Assembly (NCBI GenBank): GCA_000995185.1
Contig: LCET01000005.1
Location: forward strand, 1-44,215
Source: Candidatus Woesebacteria bacterium GW2011_GWC1_42_9
GTDB taxonomy: Bacteria > Patescibacteriota > Microgenomatia > UBA8517
Direction of reading: 5' to 3'
DNA length: 44,215 nucleotides
Both the position numbers and the translations under genes were made by a program. This document shows positions 9,367-15,227 of this stretch, one piece after another; positions within the stretch are counted from its first letter, which is position 1, and the number at the start of each line of letters is the position of its first letter. The notes under the pieces were generated by a model. That model did no database searches and was not told the origin of the DNA. It saw only the letters and a list, made by a program, of their open reading frames with translations.

Positions 9367-9541
9367 GTGTCAAAGAGTATAAAAGAATTGCAAAAATTGA
9401 TGGTCAACCAATTAAAAAGACGTGGGTTTTACCCAAAGATTGAAAAAGATTGATCTCGAGGAAGCTTTTATAGAGAAGCTAAAGAAGAATGAAAAAAGAC
9501 CTTTGCTGAAACCTGTTAAGGATATCTCCCAAAACTCCTAA
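9367..9541 (+). pseudogene. Frameshifted small ORF coupled to the Nudix gene
   Basis: From GTG 9367 the frame gives 28 residues (MSKSIKELQKLMVNQLKRRG then FYPKIEKD) and stops at 9451. Removing one A from the AAAAA run at 9443-9447 joins it to the +1 frame (KIDLEEAFIEKLKKNEKRP then LLKPVKDISQNS), giving 57 residues ending in TAA at 9539-9541, which overlaps the Nudix ATG by one base (TAATG). The perfect coupling of the second half argues that the joined frame is the ancestral or true one. It is either a disrupted gene, a programmed frameshift or a base-calling error in a homopolymer. Function not recognised; it is short, charged and probably helical. Confidence 0.55.
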
Positions 9542-10032
9542 TGAAAAAGCATCCTAAATCATCGTCCAAATATAATGGAGTTACGGTGACATATACCTGG
9601 ATTAGAGATGATGATCTAGAAAAATATAAACCAGCAACTCAAGTTTATGGTGTCGTCTTTAACAAGAGGGGAGAGATCCTTGTTGCCCGGGAAAAGCCAA
9701 CTGACAAATGGCAAATCCCAGGAGGGAAACCCGAAGCAGGAGAATCAATCGAAGACACTGTGCGAAGAGAACTTAAGGAAGAGGTTGACGTGAAGGCTGG
9801 AAAAGTATTTCCGTTAGGCGCGCAGAAGGTTGAAATGCCGGAGAATCCGAGCAGACTGGAAGGGAAGCTTTTTTATCAACTACGTTGTGTAGTATTTTTG
9901 GATAAATTACTTCCACAGACTCCGGATCCAGCGAGTGGGAACACATGGGAGCGAAAATTCGTCCCCGCAGAAAAAATTACTGACTACGTTAAATGGGGGG
10001 GACAGGTGAAGCCATGTTTAAAGACGCAATAA
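9541..10032 (+). CDS. Nudix hydrolase
   Basis: 163 aa. Nudix box spans Gly62-Val84: G62 x5 E68 x7 R76 E77 L78 x E80 E81, with Asp83 where the consensus has Gly. Metal-binding glutamates are intact, so a pyrophosphohydrolase of NDP-X substrates is expected; the exact substrate is not evident. The ATG overlaps the stop of the frameshifted ORF upstream (TAATG), implying translation coupled to it. It converges on tRNA-His. Confidence 0.9.
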   Translation: MKKHPKSSSKYNGVTVTYTWIRDDDLEKYKPATQVYGVVFNKRGEILVAREKPTDKWQIPGGKPEAGESIEDTVRRELKEEVDVKAGKVFPLGAQKVEMPENPSRLEGKLFYQLRCVVFLDKLLPQTPDPASGNTWERKFVPAEKITDYVKWGGQVKPCLKTQ

Positions 10033-10052
10033 ATCTGTTCAGACTACTTGTT

Positions 10053-10128
10053 TGGGGTGGCTGAGCGGGATCGAACCGCCAACCCCTTGCTCCACAGGCA
10101 AGTGCTCTACCATTGAGCTACAGCCACC
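10053..10128 (-). tRNA. tRNA-His(GUG)
   Basis: Full cloverleaf with an 8-bp acceptor (G-1:C73, the His identity feature), D-arm GCTC/GAGC, anticodon loop CTGTGGA and an encoded CCA. Its first 21 nt are duplicated exactly at 10160-10180, upstream in the direction of transcription. Confidence 0.96.
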
Positions 10129-10180
10129 ATCTCTAATTGCTCAATGGCCAAGGTTTCCTTACCATTGAGCTACAGCCACC
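10129..10180 (-). repeat. tRNA-His 5'-end copy plus hairpin element
   Basis: Read on the - strand: nt 10180-10160 repeat the first 21 nt of tRNA-His exactly and stop at the D-loop GGTA. Then come AAGG-AAA-CCTT (10160-10150), GG, and CCATTGAGC (10147-10139), which pairs with GCTCAATGG inside the copy (10170-10162). The result is a 9-bp stem, a 1x2 internal loop, a 4-bp stem and an AAA loop. Ten nt then lead to the true tRNA start. The element lies between the promoter and the tRNA, so it should be transcribed as a 5' leader. Confidence 0.85.
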
Positions 10181-10191
10181 AAAACCACCTT

Positions 10192-10200
10192 ATTATATCA
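10192..10200 (-). promoter_or_regulatory. Extended -10 promoter of tRNA-His
   Basis: TGATATAAT on the - strand (TGn extended -10). Its end lies 11 nt before the duplicated tRNA 5' end; no convincing -35. Confidence 0.65.
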
Positions 10201-10243
10201 AAAGAGCGTGCAATTTTTGTGTGTACATTGCACGCCCAAGCCA

Positions 10244-10678
10244 TCAATCATCGAGAAAGACACTGCCATACTTTACGCTGTTTTTCAGTAGAGTTTCTAT
10301 CGGCGTGGTAGCATCCTCCTTGCGTTCTTCGAAATACTCTTCTTCCTCTTGTTGAACAATGTTTGGATCTTGATTTTCATTCTTGGCCTTATCGTCTTCC
10401 CCAAGCCACTTTTCAAACGTAATAATAGGCAGGAGAATCAACAAAGCAAAGACAATCATTATCCAAAGCCACAGGTAAATCCAAATCGGAATGATTAACA
10501 GTGCTATCGGCCAGGATAGCCATGTGAACAGCAGAAGCGATGACATAACCCCAATGATAAATCCGATAAACCACATCATTTGTACCCCAGGGCTATCTTC
10601 CGAAAAGTGGATGTGCCACCACACAAAACTTTTTGCCTTCCGATTACAGAAACTTATAAAGCGCGAAATGTCTTCCAT
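10244..10678 (-). CDS. Small two-helix membrane protein with charged tail
   Basis: 144 aa, unrecognised. N-terminal amphipathic region, two long hydrophobic helices (about residues 34-58 and 60-85, tryptophan-rich LWLWIMIVFALLILLP), then an acidic/lysine-rich cytoplasmic tail with QQEEEEYFEERKED. Start fixed by AAGGAG five to ten bases upstream of the ATG and by an extended -10 at 10710. Confidence 0.75.
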   Translation of the reverse strand: MEDISRFISFCNRKAKSFVWWHIHFSEDSPGVQMMWFIGFIIGVMSSLLLFTWLSWPIALLIIPIWIYLWLWIMIVFALLILLPIITFEKWLGEDDKAKNENQDPNIVQQEEEEYFEERKEDATTPIETLLKNSVKYGSVFLDD

Positions 10679-10709
10679 TTCAATCTCCTTAACTCAAAGA
10701 CTTGCGGGC

Positions 10710-10718
10710 ATTATACCA
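10710..10718 (-). promoter_or_regulatory. Extended -10 promoter
   Basis: TGGTATAAT on the - strand, about 32 nt upstream of the ATG at 10678; the leader carries AAGGAG. Confidence 0.6.
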
Positions 10719-10727
10719 AATTTGAAG

Positions 10728-10997
10728 CTAGATTTCTTCTTCTGACTCAAGTTCCCGCGGGGCCTCTTCACTTTCTTCCTCGTCCGCGTAGTCATTTATT
10801 GGCTTTTCATTGTGCTCGAGCTCGTCTTTTTCTACCTCTTCTGCAATTGTAAACGGCTTATCGTCTTCCGGCTCGTTACCGATGGCGTCTTCTAAAATAT
10901 CAACTGTATCATCCTCTCCAGTCAACTCCGGCTCGTATACTTCGCTGTCTTGTTTTTTGAATTCCTCTTCTAAATCTTCTGGCTTTGGTCTGGCCAT
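10728..10997 (-). CDS. Highly acidic small protein
   Basis: 89 aa starting at ATG 10997 (MARPKPEDLEEEFKKQ). Over a third of residues are Asp or Glu, with no hydrophobic core, cysteines or membrane helix; probably disordered. An upstream in-frame extension exists but would run through the promoter. Function unknown; the DLEEEF start and repeated acidic blocks resemble no family I can name. Confidence 0.6.
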   Translation of the reverse strand: MARPKPEDLEEEFKKQDSEVYEPELTGEDDTVDILEDAIGNEPEDDKPFTIAEEVEKDELEHNEKPINDYADEEESEEAPRELESEEEI

Positions 10998-11005
10998 AAT
11001 TACTA

Positions 11006-11033
11006 ATAATACGGGAGTGAGAAAGTGATGCAA
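11006..11033 (-). promoter_or_regulatory. Promoter of the acidic protein gene
   Basis: TTGCAT, 16-nt spacer, TATTAT on the - strand; the -10 ends 8 nt before ATG 10997 with no SD between, so the message is probably leaderless. Confidence 0.6.
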
Positions 11034-11046
11034 GGGGCAATTTGAG

Positions 11047-12168
11047 CTAGAAGTAGAAGCTTCCTACGGCTTCATTGATCGATTTATATTGATCCCTTGC
11101 AATTAACTTTATAAGCCCTTCGTTAATCTCCCGGGGAAGCTGTGGGCCCTCATAAATTAATCCAGTAATTAATTGGACTAGAGATGCCCCACGACAAATT
11201 TTTTCATAAGCATCCTCTGCAGAAAACACCCCCCCGCAACCAATGATGATTAGTTTATCTCCGTAATGTCGGTAGGTTAGGGAAATCAGTTCGTTTGATC
11301 GTTTTCGGCAAGGTAACCCACTAAAATTTCCAGCTGTGGCTTTTGAAATCTCAACCTTATTAAAACTTTGGTTCTTGCGATTTTTTTCCAAATTACCAAT
11401 AATCACTCCGCAAACTTTATGTTTTACAATAACTTTTAGCATTTTTAAGAAGTCTTCATTTGATTCTGTGATCGGCATTTTGATAAAAATTGGCTTTTTG
11501 ATTCTTAATTTATCTAGACTTGTGAGCAAATTATTTAAATTTCTTGGGGGGTAAAAAGTGATATTTTTGGCGCCATGAATTAAGTTTGGGCAACTAATAT
11601 TAAGTTCATAATAACTGTGCCTAACCTTACTTTTCTCGAAACTAGCGAAACTAGCAAGAATATCATTGATGCTTTCTTTAATTGTTGTGAGTTTTGCGGA
11701 ATTGGTCCTCCCGATACTAATTCCAACAGGCGCATCAAATTTTAAGCCTCCTAATTTTTTAATAATTTCGGCCGCTCCTCGGCTTTTAAAGCCTTTGTTG
11801 ACCAAAAGAGACTTTGACTTGGGGAGCCTTCCCAAGCGGGGTGCTGGATTACCATCATAGGACATATTGGTCACAGTACCAACGGTCGAAAATCCAAAAC
11901 TAATCTTTGGCAAGATTTGAGTCAGGTTCCCATCATAATCAAATCCAGCGGCAAGCCCAATTGGATTTTCAAATTTTAAACCCTCAATTTTTTGAACCAG
12001 TTTTTTATCCTCATAAAAAAACAAGTTTTTGATCATGTTTCTGGTAAGCGCACTGGACCCTAAATATTTCCCAAAGCTAGTAAAATGGTTATGGATGCTT
12101 TCTGAATCCAGCAAAAATAGAGCAGGTTTGGCAGACTGATACGAATACCTCAAAATCTTGGAGATCAT
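11047..12168 (-). CDS. pyrD: Dihydroorotate dehydrogenase, class-2-like with a cysteine at the catalytic base position
   Basis: Oxidises dihydroorotate to orotate in pyrimidine synthesis. 373 aa. The N-terminal helical extension (residues 1-45) typical of membrane-associated, quinone-linked class 2 enzymes is followed by the FMN barrel: NPIGLAAGFDYDG (68-80), NPAPRLGRLPKS (107-118), NKGF (124-127) and ELNISCPN (188-195). Class 2 enzymes have Ser at the base position, class 1 have Cys; here it is Cys193. No other pyr gene or class 1B partner subunit is in the window. The ATG is 4 nt after the 3' end of tRNA-Gly and has no SD, so the message is probably released by tRNA processing. Confidence 0.92.
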   Translation of the reverse strand: MISKILRYSYQSAKPALFLLDSESIHNHFTSFGKYLGSSALTRNMIKNLFFYEDKKLVQKIEGLKFENPIGLAAGFDYDGNLTQILPKISFGFSTVGTVTNMSYDGNPAPRLGRLPKSKSLLVNKGFKSRGAAEIIKKLGGLKFDAPVGISIGRTNSAKLTTIKESINDILASFASFEKSKVRHSYYELNISCPNLIHGAKNITFYPPRNLNNLLTSLDKLRIKKPIFIKMPITESNEDFLKMLKVIVKHKVCGVIIGNLEKNRKNQSFNKVEISKATAGNFSGLPCRKRSNELISLTYRHYGDKLIIIGCGGVFSAEDAYEKICRGASLVQLITGLIYEGPQLPREINEGLIKLIARDQYKSINEAVGSFYF

Positions 12169-12172
12169 TATG

Positions 12173-12246
12173 AGCGGGTGATGGGTTTCGAACCCACGAC
12201 CTTCAGTTTGGAAAACTGACGCTCTAACCAGCTGAGCTACACCCGC
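12173..12246 (-). tRNA. tRNA-Gly(UCC)
   Basis: Acceptor GCGGGTG/CACCCGC with discriminator U73 (glycine feature), anticodon loop TTTCCAA. No CCA encoded. It begins on the base after the VKOR stop codon and ends 4 nt before the pyrD ATG. Confidence 0.95.
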
Positions 12247-12723
12247 CTACGACTTTCCGCTTAACTTCGTGTATTTTATAACAAGATAGCTAATAATAAC
12301 AAATATAAAAGTTGAACTAATGGCTGAAAGAAGGCAATATTGGCAGAATGTCTTGATCACAGAAACTTGTAAATATGTAAACCAAAGTGAAGCGAGAAAG
12401 CCAAAAAACGTGGAGACAAAAAGGGCCATGAGTATTGCCCTACTTTTATAATTAACAAAAAATCCCAAAAGAACTCCAATAAATAAATAGTAGTACACCC
12501 CGATTTGTGCTAGGGGAATGCCATAAAAACTCGCATATTTACTGCTCAGGACTTCGCCGCAACCGTTAGTAATAGTGCAGGGGATTTGTATCCCGCTTTG
12601 ATGTTCCGACAAAAGAACCGAAGAATCTAAAAACCCAACTACTAAAAATAGTAGAAGCCAAAGTTTTAAAACAAGCGGAAAATTATGGGGAATAGTCTTC
12701 GACAAGCTTTTTAAGTTGATCAT
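12247..12723 (-). CDS. Vitamin K epoxide reductase (VKOR) family protein
   Basis: 158 aa from ATG 12723; a longer start at 12750 is open. Integral membrane quinone-linked oxidoreductase that reoxidises a DsbA-like partner. Four or five hydrophobic helices; loop cysteines Cys49 and Cys55 (PCTITNGCGEVLSSKY with the family Ser) and the active-site pair Cys127/Cys130 (TFCQYC). It overlaps the 3' end of the dsbA-like gene by 41 nt, so the two are coupled. Its stop abuts tRNA-Gly with no gap. Confidence 0.93.
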   Translation of the reverse strand: MINLKSLSKTIPHNFPLVLKLWLLLFLVVGFLDSSVLLSEHQSGIQIPCTITNGCGEVLSSKYASFYGIPLAQIGVYYYLFIGVLLGFFVNYKSRAILMALFVSTFFGFLASLWFTYLQVSVIKTFCQYCLLSAISSTFIFVIISYLVIKYTKLSGKS

Positions 12724-13411
12724 AAGATTTTGGATTATCAATTTTTTCACCGTTTATAAAAAACGTCGGAGTAGAATTAACTCGGCTGGCAATACCACTG
12801 CGATAATCATTATTCACTCTATCCCGGGTTTCATCGGATTTCAAATCTGTATTAAATTGATCGATATTAAGGCCCAGATCTTGGGCATATTTAGTAAATT
12901 CCTTCTCGGGGTCAGGTAGATTTTCCCAAACTGACTGGTTTGCAAAAAGCAGATCATGCATCTCCCAAAACTTTCCCTGGCTTCCCGCCGCTTCGGCGGC
13001 ATAGCTTGCCACTTTCGCATTTTTGTGGATTTGTTCCAACGGGAAATGTCTGTATACCAAGGCAATTTCATCTCCTTTTTCATCTAACAATTTTTTCATG
13101 AACCCTGAATAATAAGCACATGCAGGACACTGAAAATCGCTATATTCCACGATAACAATGTCTGAATCAGGATTCCCTTTAACATGGTCTTCCGCGCTAA
13201 TTTCCGAAGAAAGCACCGAAGGGGACCCTTCCTTAGAAGTGGAAGTGACCGCTCCATATATCCCATACCCGATTACCCCCACAATGAGGACAATGGGGAT
13301 CCAAGTAGCCATCTTGCGAAAAGCCCGAGAATAATTCTGCCTCTTTTCCTCTTGGGCTTTTTTTTCTTTAGATAATTCTCGTTTTTCTCTTTTTGTTAAA
13401 GCTTCTTCCAT
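12683..13411 (-). CDS. DsbA-like thioredoxin-fold disulfide oxidase, membrane anchored
   Basis: 242 aa from ATG 13411; longer readings run into tRNA-Leu. Basic, charged N-terminal cytoplasmic segment (residues 1-35), a transmembrane helix (about 36-54), then a DSBA-type thioredoxin domain with Cys95-Pro-Ala-Cys98 (DFQCPACAYY), YRHFPLEQIH and the cis-Pro loop NSTPTFF. The partner VKOR follows directly. The ATG lies 4 nt after the last base of tRNA-Leu, leaving no room for an SD outside the tRNA. Confidence 0.94.
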   Translation of the reverse strand: MEEALTKREKRELSKEKKAQEEKRQNYSRAFRKMATWIPIVLIVGVIGYGIYGAVTSTSKEGSPSVLSSEISAEDHVKGNPDSDIVIVEYSDFQCPACAYYSGFMKKLLDEKGDEIALVYRHFPLEQIHKNAKVASYAAEAAGSQGKFWEMHDLLFANQSVWENLPDPEKEFTKYAQDLGLNIDQFNTDLKSDETRDRVNNDYRSGIASRVNSTPTFFINGEKIDNPKSYDQLKKLVEDYSP

Positions 13412-13415
13412 AAAG

Positions 13416-13502
13416 TGCCGGGGGTGGGACTCGAACCCACACGTCCGATAATCGGACACAGGATTTTAAGTCCTGCGCGTCTACCAGTTCCGCCACCTCG
13501 GC
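13416..13502 (-). tRNA. tRNA-Leu(UAA)
   Basis: Class II tRNA with a long variable arm; acceptor GCCGAGG, anticodon loop CTTAAAA, A73, no CCA. One base separates it from the CCA of tRNA-Arg upstream. Confidence 0.95.
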
Positions 13503-13503
13503 T

Positions 13504-13580
13504 TGGTGCGCCTGGGAGGACTCGAACCTCCAACCCTCTGTTCCGAAGACAGATGCTCTGATCCATTGAGCTACAGGCGC
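13504..13580 (-). tRNA. tRNA-Arg(UCG)
   Basis: Acceptor GCGCCTG/CAGGCGC, anticodon loop CTTCGGA, A73 and encoded CCA. First gene of the mixed tRNA/mRNA operon that ends with pyrD. Confidence 0.95.
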
Positions 13581-13586
13581 AAAAGC

Positions 13587-13616
13587 TTCAATATTATACC
13601 GAATTTCGGATATAAT
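13587..13616 (+). promoter_or_regulatory. Promoter of the DRG-type GTPase
   Basis: TTCAAT, 18-nt spacer, TATAAT; the -10 ends 6 nt before ATG 13623, implying a leaderless message. Confidence 0.6.
13593..13598 (-). promoter_or_regulatory. -10 box of the tRNA-Arg/Leu-dsbA-VKOR-tRNA-Gly-pyrD operon
   Basis: TATAAT on the - strand, 12 nt before tRNA-Arg. It overlaps the divergent promoter of the DRG GTPase gene. Confidence 0.6.
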
Positions 13617-13622
13617 TTCAGC

Positions 13623-14735
13623 ATGGTACAAATGACAAAGCAAGAAATAACCAGAATGCAGATAAAACGGATCGAAAAAGAAATCCGCGATACTCCTTAT
13701 CACAAGGGTACTGAGCACCATATTGGGAGACTTCGAGCAAAAATCTCGAAATTAAAAGACAACTTGGACGTTTCCACAAAAAAGGGAGGCGGGGGAGGGT
13801 ATGCTGTAAAAAAGCAAGGCGACGCAACCATTGTTCTTGTGGGTCCTCCTTCTGCAGGCAAATCCACTCTTATAAATCTTCTAACTAATGCGCACTCAAA
13901 AGTAGCCCCTTATTCATTTACCACAGTTACAGTCATACCAGGAATGATGAAATATAAAAACGCAAAGATCCAAATACTTGATGTCCCGGGACTTATAGAA
14001 GGCGCTGAGGAAGGTAAGGGCCGTGGCCGGGAAGTGATGTCGGTCGTGCGCGGGGCAGATCTTTTAATTCTCATAAGTGATATCAAAAGGCCAGAAGCTA
14101 TTGGGCGAATTAAAAAAGCTCTCGAGCGAAATGGGATCAGAATAAATAAATATCTCCCGGCAGTAAGGATACAAAAAAGGCTTTCCGGAGGGCTTATTAT
14201 CCACTCAAATATTCGGCAGGAACTGTCAAACTTAACGATCAAGGAAGTGGCCTCTCAGATGGGATTAAAAAATGCAGAAATTTCAATCAATGAAAAAATG
14301 GATTTGGACCGCTTGATCGATGCATTTTCCACAAACAGGATTTATATCCCGGCAATAAATGTACTCAATAAGTCGGACCAAGAAAAATTAAAAGATATGT
14401 CTCAAATAAGCAAAGCTGAGCATGCTGTGCCTGTAGAGGCTATAAAAATTAGTGCAACAAAAAACAAAGGCATTAAAAAACTCAAAGAGATAATTTGGGA
14501 AAAATTAAATTTTGTCCAAATTTATCTCGTTAGGATTAACGAAGAACCCAATACTAATGACCCCATTATTTCTAGATCGGGAACTACCCTCAGACAAATA
14601 AGTGAAAAAATAGGGTCAAGTTTTTCAGAAAGAAGGTCTCGGGCAAAAATCTGGGGACCTGGGGCAAAATTCCCAGGACAAGAAGTATCTTTATCGCTCA
14701 TGGTAAAAGAGGGCATGATGGTTAGATTTATTTAA
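13623..14735 (+). CDS. DRG-type (developmentally regulated GTP-binding protein) GTPase with TGS domain
   Basis: 370 aa. Obg-superfamily GTPase of the DRG branch, ribosome-associated in archaea and eukaryotes. N-terminal basic helical hairpin with the DRG-like IEKEIRDTPYHKGTEHHIG (residues 17-35), a glycine run (55-59), G1 GPPSAGKST (74-82), G2 SFTT (98-101), G3 DVPGLIEGA (120-128), G4 NKSD (249-252), SAT (277-279), and a C-terminal TGS domain (about 297-370: VRINEEPNTND...GPGAKFPGQEVSL). This is the full DRG order and length, not the bacterial Obg layout with its glycine-rich Obg fold. A -10 box sits 6 nt before the ATG. Horizontal origin from archaea is possible. Confidence 0.9.
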   Translation: MVQMTKQEITRMQIKRIEKEIRDTPYHKGTEHHIGRLRAKISKLKDNLDVSTKKGGGGGYAVKKQGDATIVLVGPPSAGKSTLINLLTNAHSKVAPYSFTTVTVIPGMMKYKNAKIQILDVPGLIEGAEEGKGRGREVMSVVRGADLLILISDIKRPEAIGRIKKALERNGIRINKYLPAVRIQKRLSGGLIIHSNIRQELSNLTIKEVASQMGLKNAEISINEKMDLDRLIDAFSTNRIYIPAINVLNKSDQEKLKDMSQISKAEHAVPVEAIKISATKNKGIKKLKEIIWEKLNFVQIYLVRINEEPNTNDPIISRSGTTLRQISEKIGSSFSERRSRAKIWGPGAKFPGQEVSLSLMVKEGMMVRFI

Positions 14736-14750
14736 ATAAGCCTCATTTTT

Positions 14751-14759
14751 TGATATAAT
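14751..14759 (+). promoter_or_regulatory. Extended -10 promoter of the Leu/Leu/Val tRNA cluster
   Basis: TGATATAAT, the same extended -10 as at tRNA-His. Its end is 27 nt before the tRNA-Leu 5'-end copy. Confidence 0.65.
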
Positions 14760-14786
14760 TCAAGCTCTAGTCAGTTTGATTTATTA

Positions 14787-14837
14787 GCCTTCGTGGCGGA
14801 ACTGGTAAGCAAAGCTTGGCCAGTTCGAGATACATAA
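14787..14837 (+). repeat. tRNA-Leu(CAG) 5'-end copy plus hairpin element
   Basis: 14787-14807 repeat the first 21 nt of the downstream tRNA-Leu exactly and stop at the D-loop GGTA. Then AAGC-AAA-GCTT (14807-14817), GG, and CCAGTTC (14820-14826) pairing with GAACTGG (14799-14805) in the copy. Eleven nt lead to the true tRNA start. Same geometry as the tRNA-His element: 21-nt copy, AAA loop, T versus GG internal loop, offset 51 nt against 52. Confidence 0.85.
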
Positions 14838-14924
14838 GCCTTCGTGGCGGAACTGGTAGACGCGCAGCGTTCAGGACGCTGTGTCGCTTGCGACGTAGAG
14901 GTTCGAGTCCTCTCGAAGGCACCA
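14838..14924 (+). tRNA. tRNA-Leu(CAG)
   Basis: Class II tRNA; acceptor GCCTTCG/CGAAGGC, anticodon loop TTCAGGA, long variable arm (GTCGC/GCGAC), A73 and encoded CCA. Confidence 0.95.
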
Positions 14925-14966
14925 AGCTATTGCAAAGCCGACCTGTCGGCCGTAGCTTTAGCGTAG
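14925..14966 (+). repeat. REP-like double palindrome between two tRNA-Leu genes
   Basis: Inner hairpin GCCGAC-CT-GTCGGC (14937-14950) nested in an outer pair AAGCTA/TAGCTT. Its antisense translation contains AYAKATAD, a string I remember from repeat-derived ORFs in CPR and other genomes. It is probably an extragenic palindromic repeat. Confidence 0.5.
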
Positions 14967-15050
14967 GCCGAGGTGTTGAAACTGGTAGACAAGCACGCTT
15001 GAGGTGCGTGTGGGGTAACACCCGTGGAGGTTCGAGTCCTCTCCTCGGCA
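14967..15050 (+). tRNA. tRNA-Leu(GAG)
   Basis: Class II tRNA; acceptor GCCGAGG/CCTCGGC, anticodon loop TTGAGGT, A73, no CCA. Confidence 0.94.
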
Positions 15051-15057
15051 CAAAAAA

Positions 15058-15130
15058 GGTCGCATAGCTCAGTTGGTAGAGCATTCGGTTTACATCCGAA
15101 GGGTCCAAGGTTCGAGTCCTTGTGCGACCA
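15058..15130 (+). tRNA. tRNA-Val(UAC)
   Basis: Acceptor GGTCGCA/TGCGACC, D-arm GCTC/GAGC, anticodon loop TTTACAT, A73, no CCA. Confidence 0.95.
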
Positions 15131-15151
15131 CAACACTGAAGAAATTCACAG

Positions 15152-15188
15152 AAAAATAAAATCCCGCCGTTTGAGATCAAAGGCGGGA
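15152..15188 (-). terminator. Rho-independent terminator of the secreted-protein gene
   Basis: 7-bp stem TCCCGCC/GGCGGGA (15162-15168 with 15182-15188); on the - strand it is followed by TTTTATTTTT. Confidence 0.8.
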
Positions 15189-15227
15189 CTCCTCCACTAA
15201 ATTAAATCGGACAAAATATATCACAAG

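Noticed and set aside
10129-10180. Split or permuted tRNA-His gene in the style of Nanoarchaeum
   Set aside because: A complete, well-folded tRNA-His follows directly; the upstream part is a copy, not a needed half.
13503-13622. N-terminal 40-residue extension of the DRG GTPase
   Set aside because: It would be encoded antisense to tRNA-Arg; the -10 box 6 nt before ATG 13623 and DRG length support the shorter start.
14787-14837. Attachment site of an integrated phage or plasmid
   Set aside because: The whole insert is about 30 nt, no integrase or phage gene is near, and tRNA-His carries the same core.
14767-15180. 137-aa protein on the - strand
   Set aside because: It is the antisense reading of three tRNA genes and a repeat (RRGLEPPR-like strings are typical of this).
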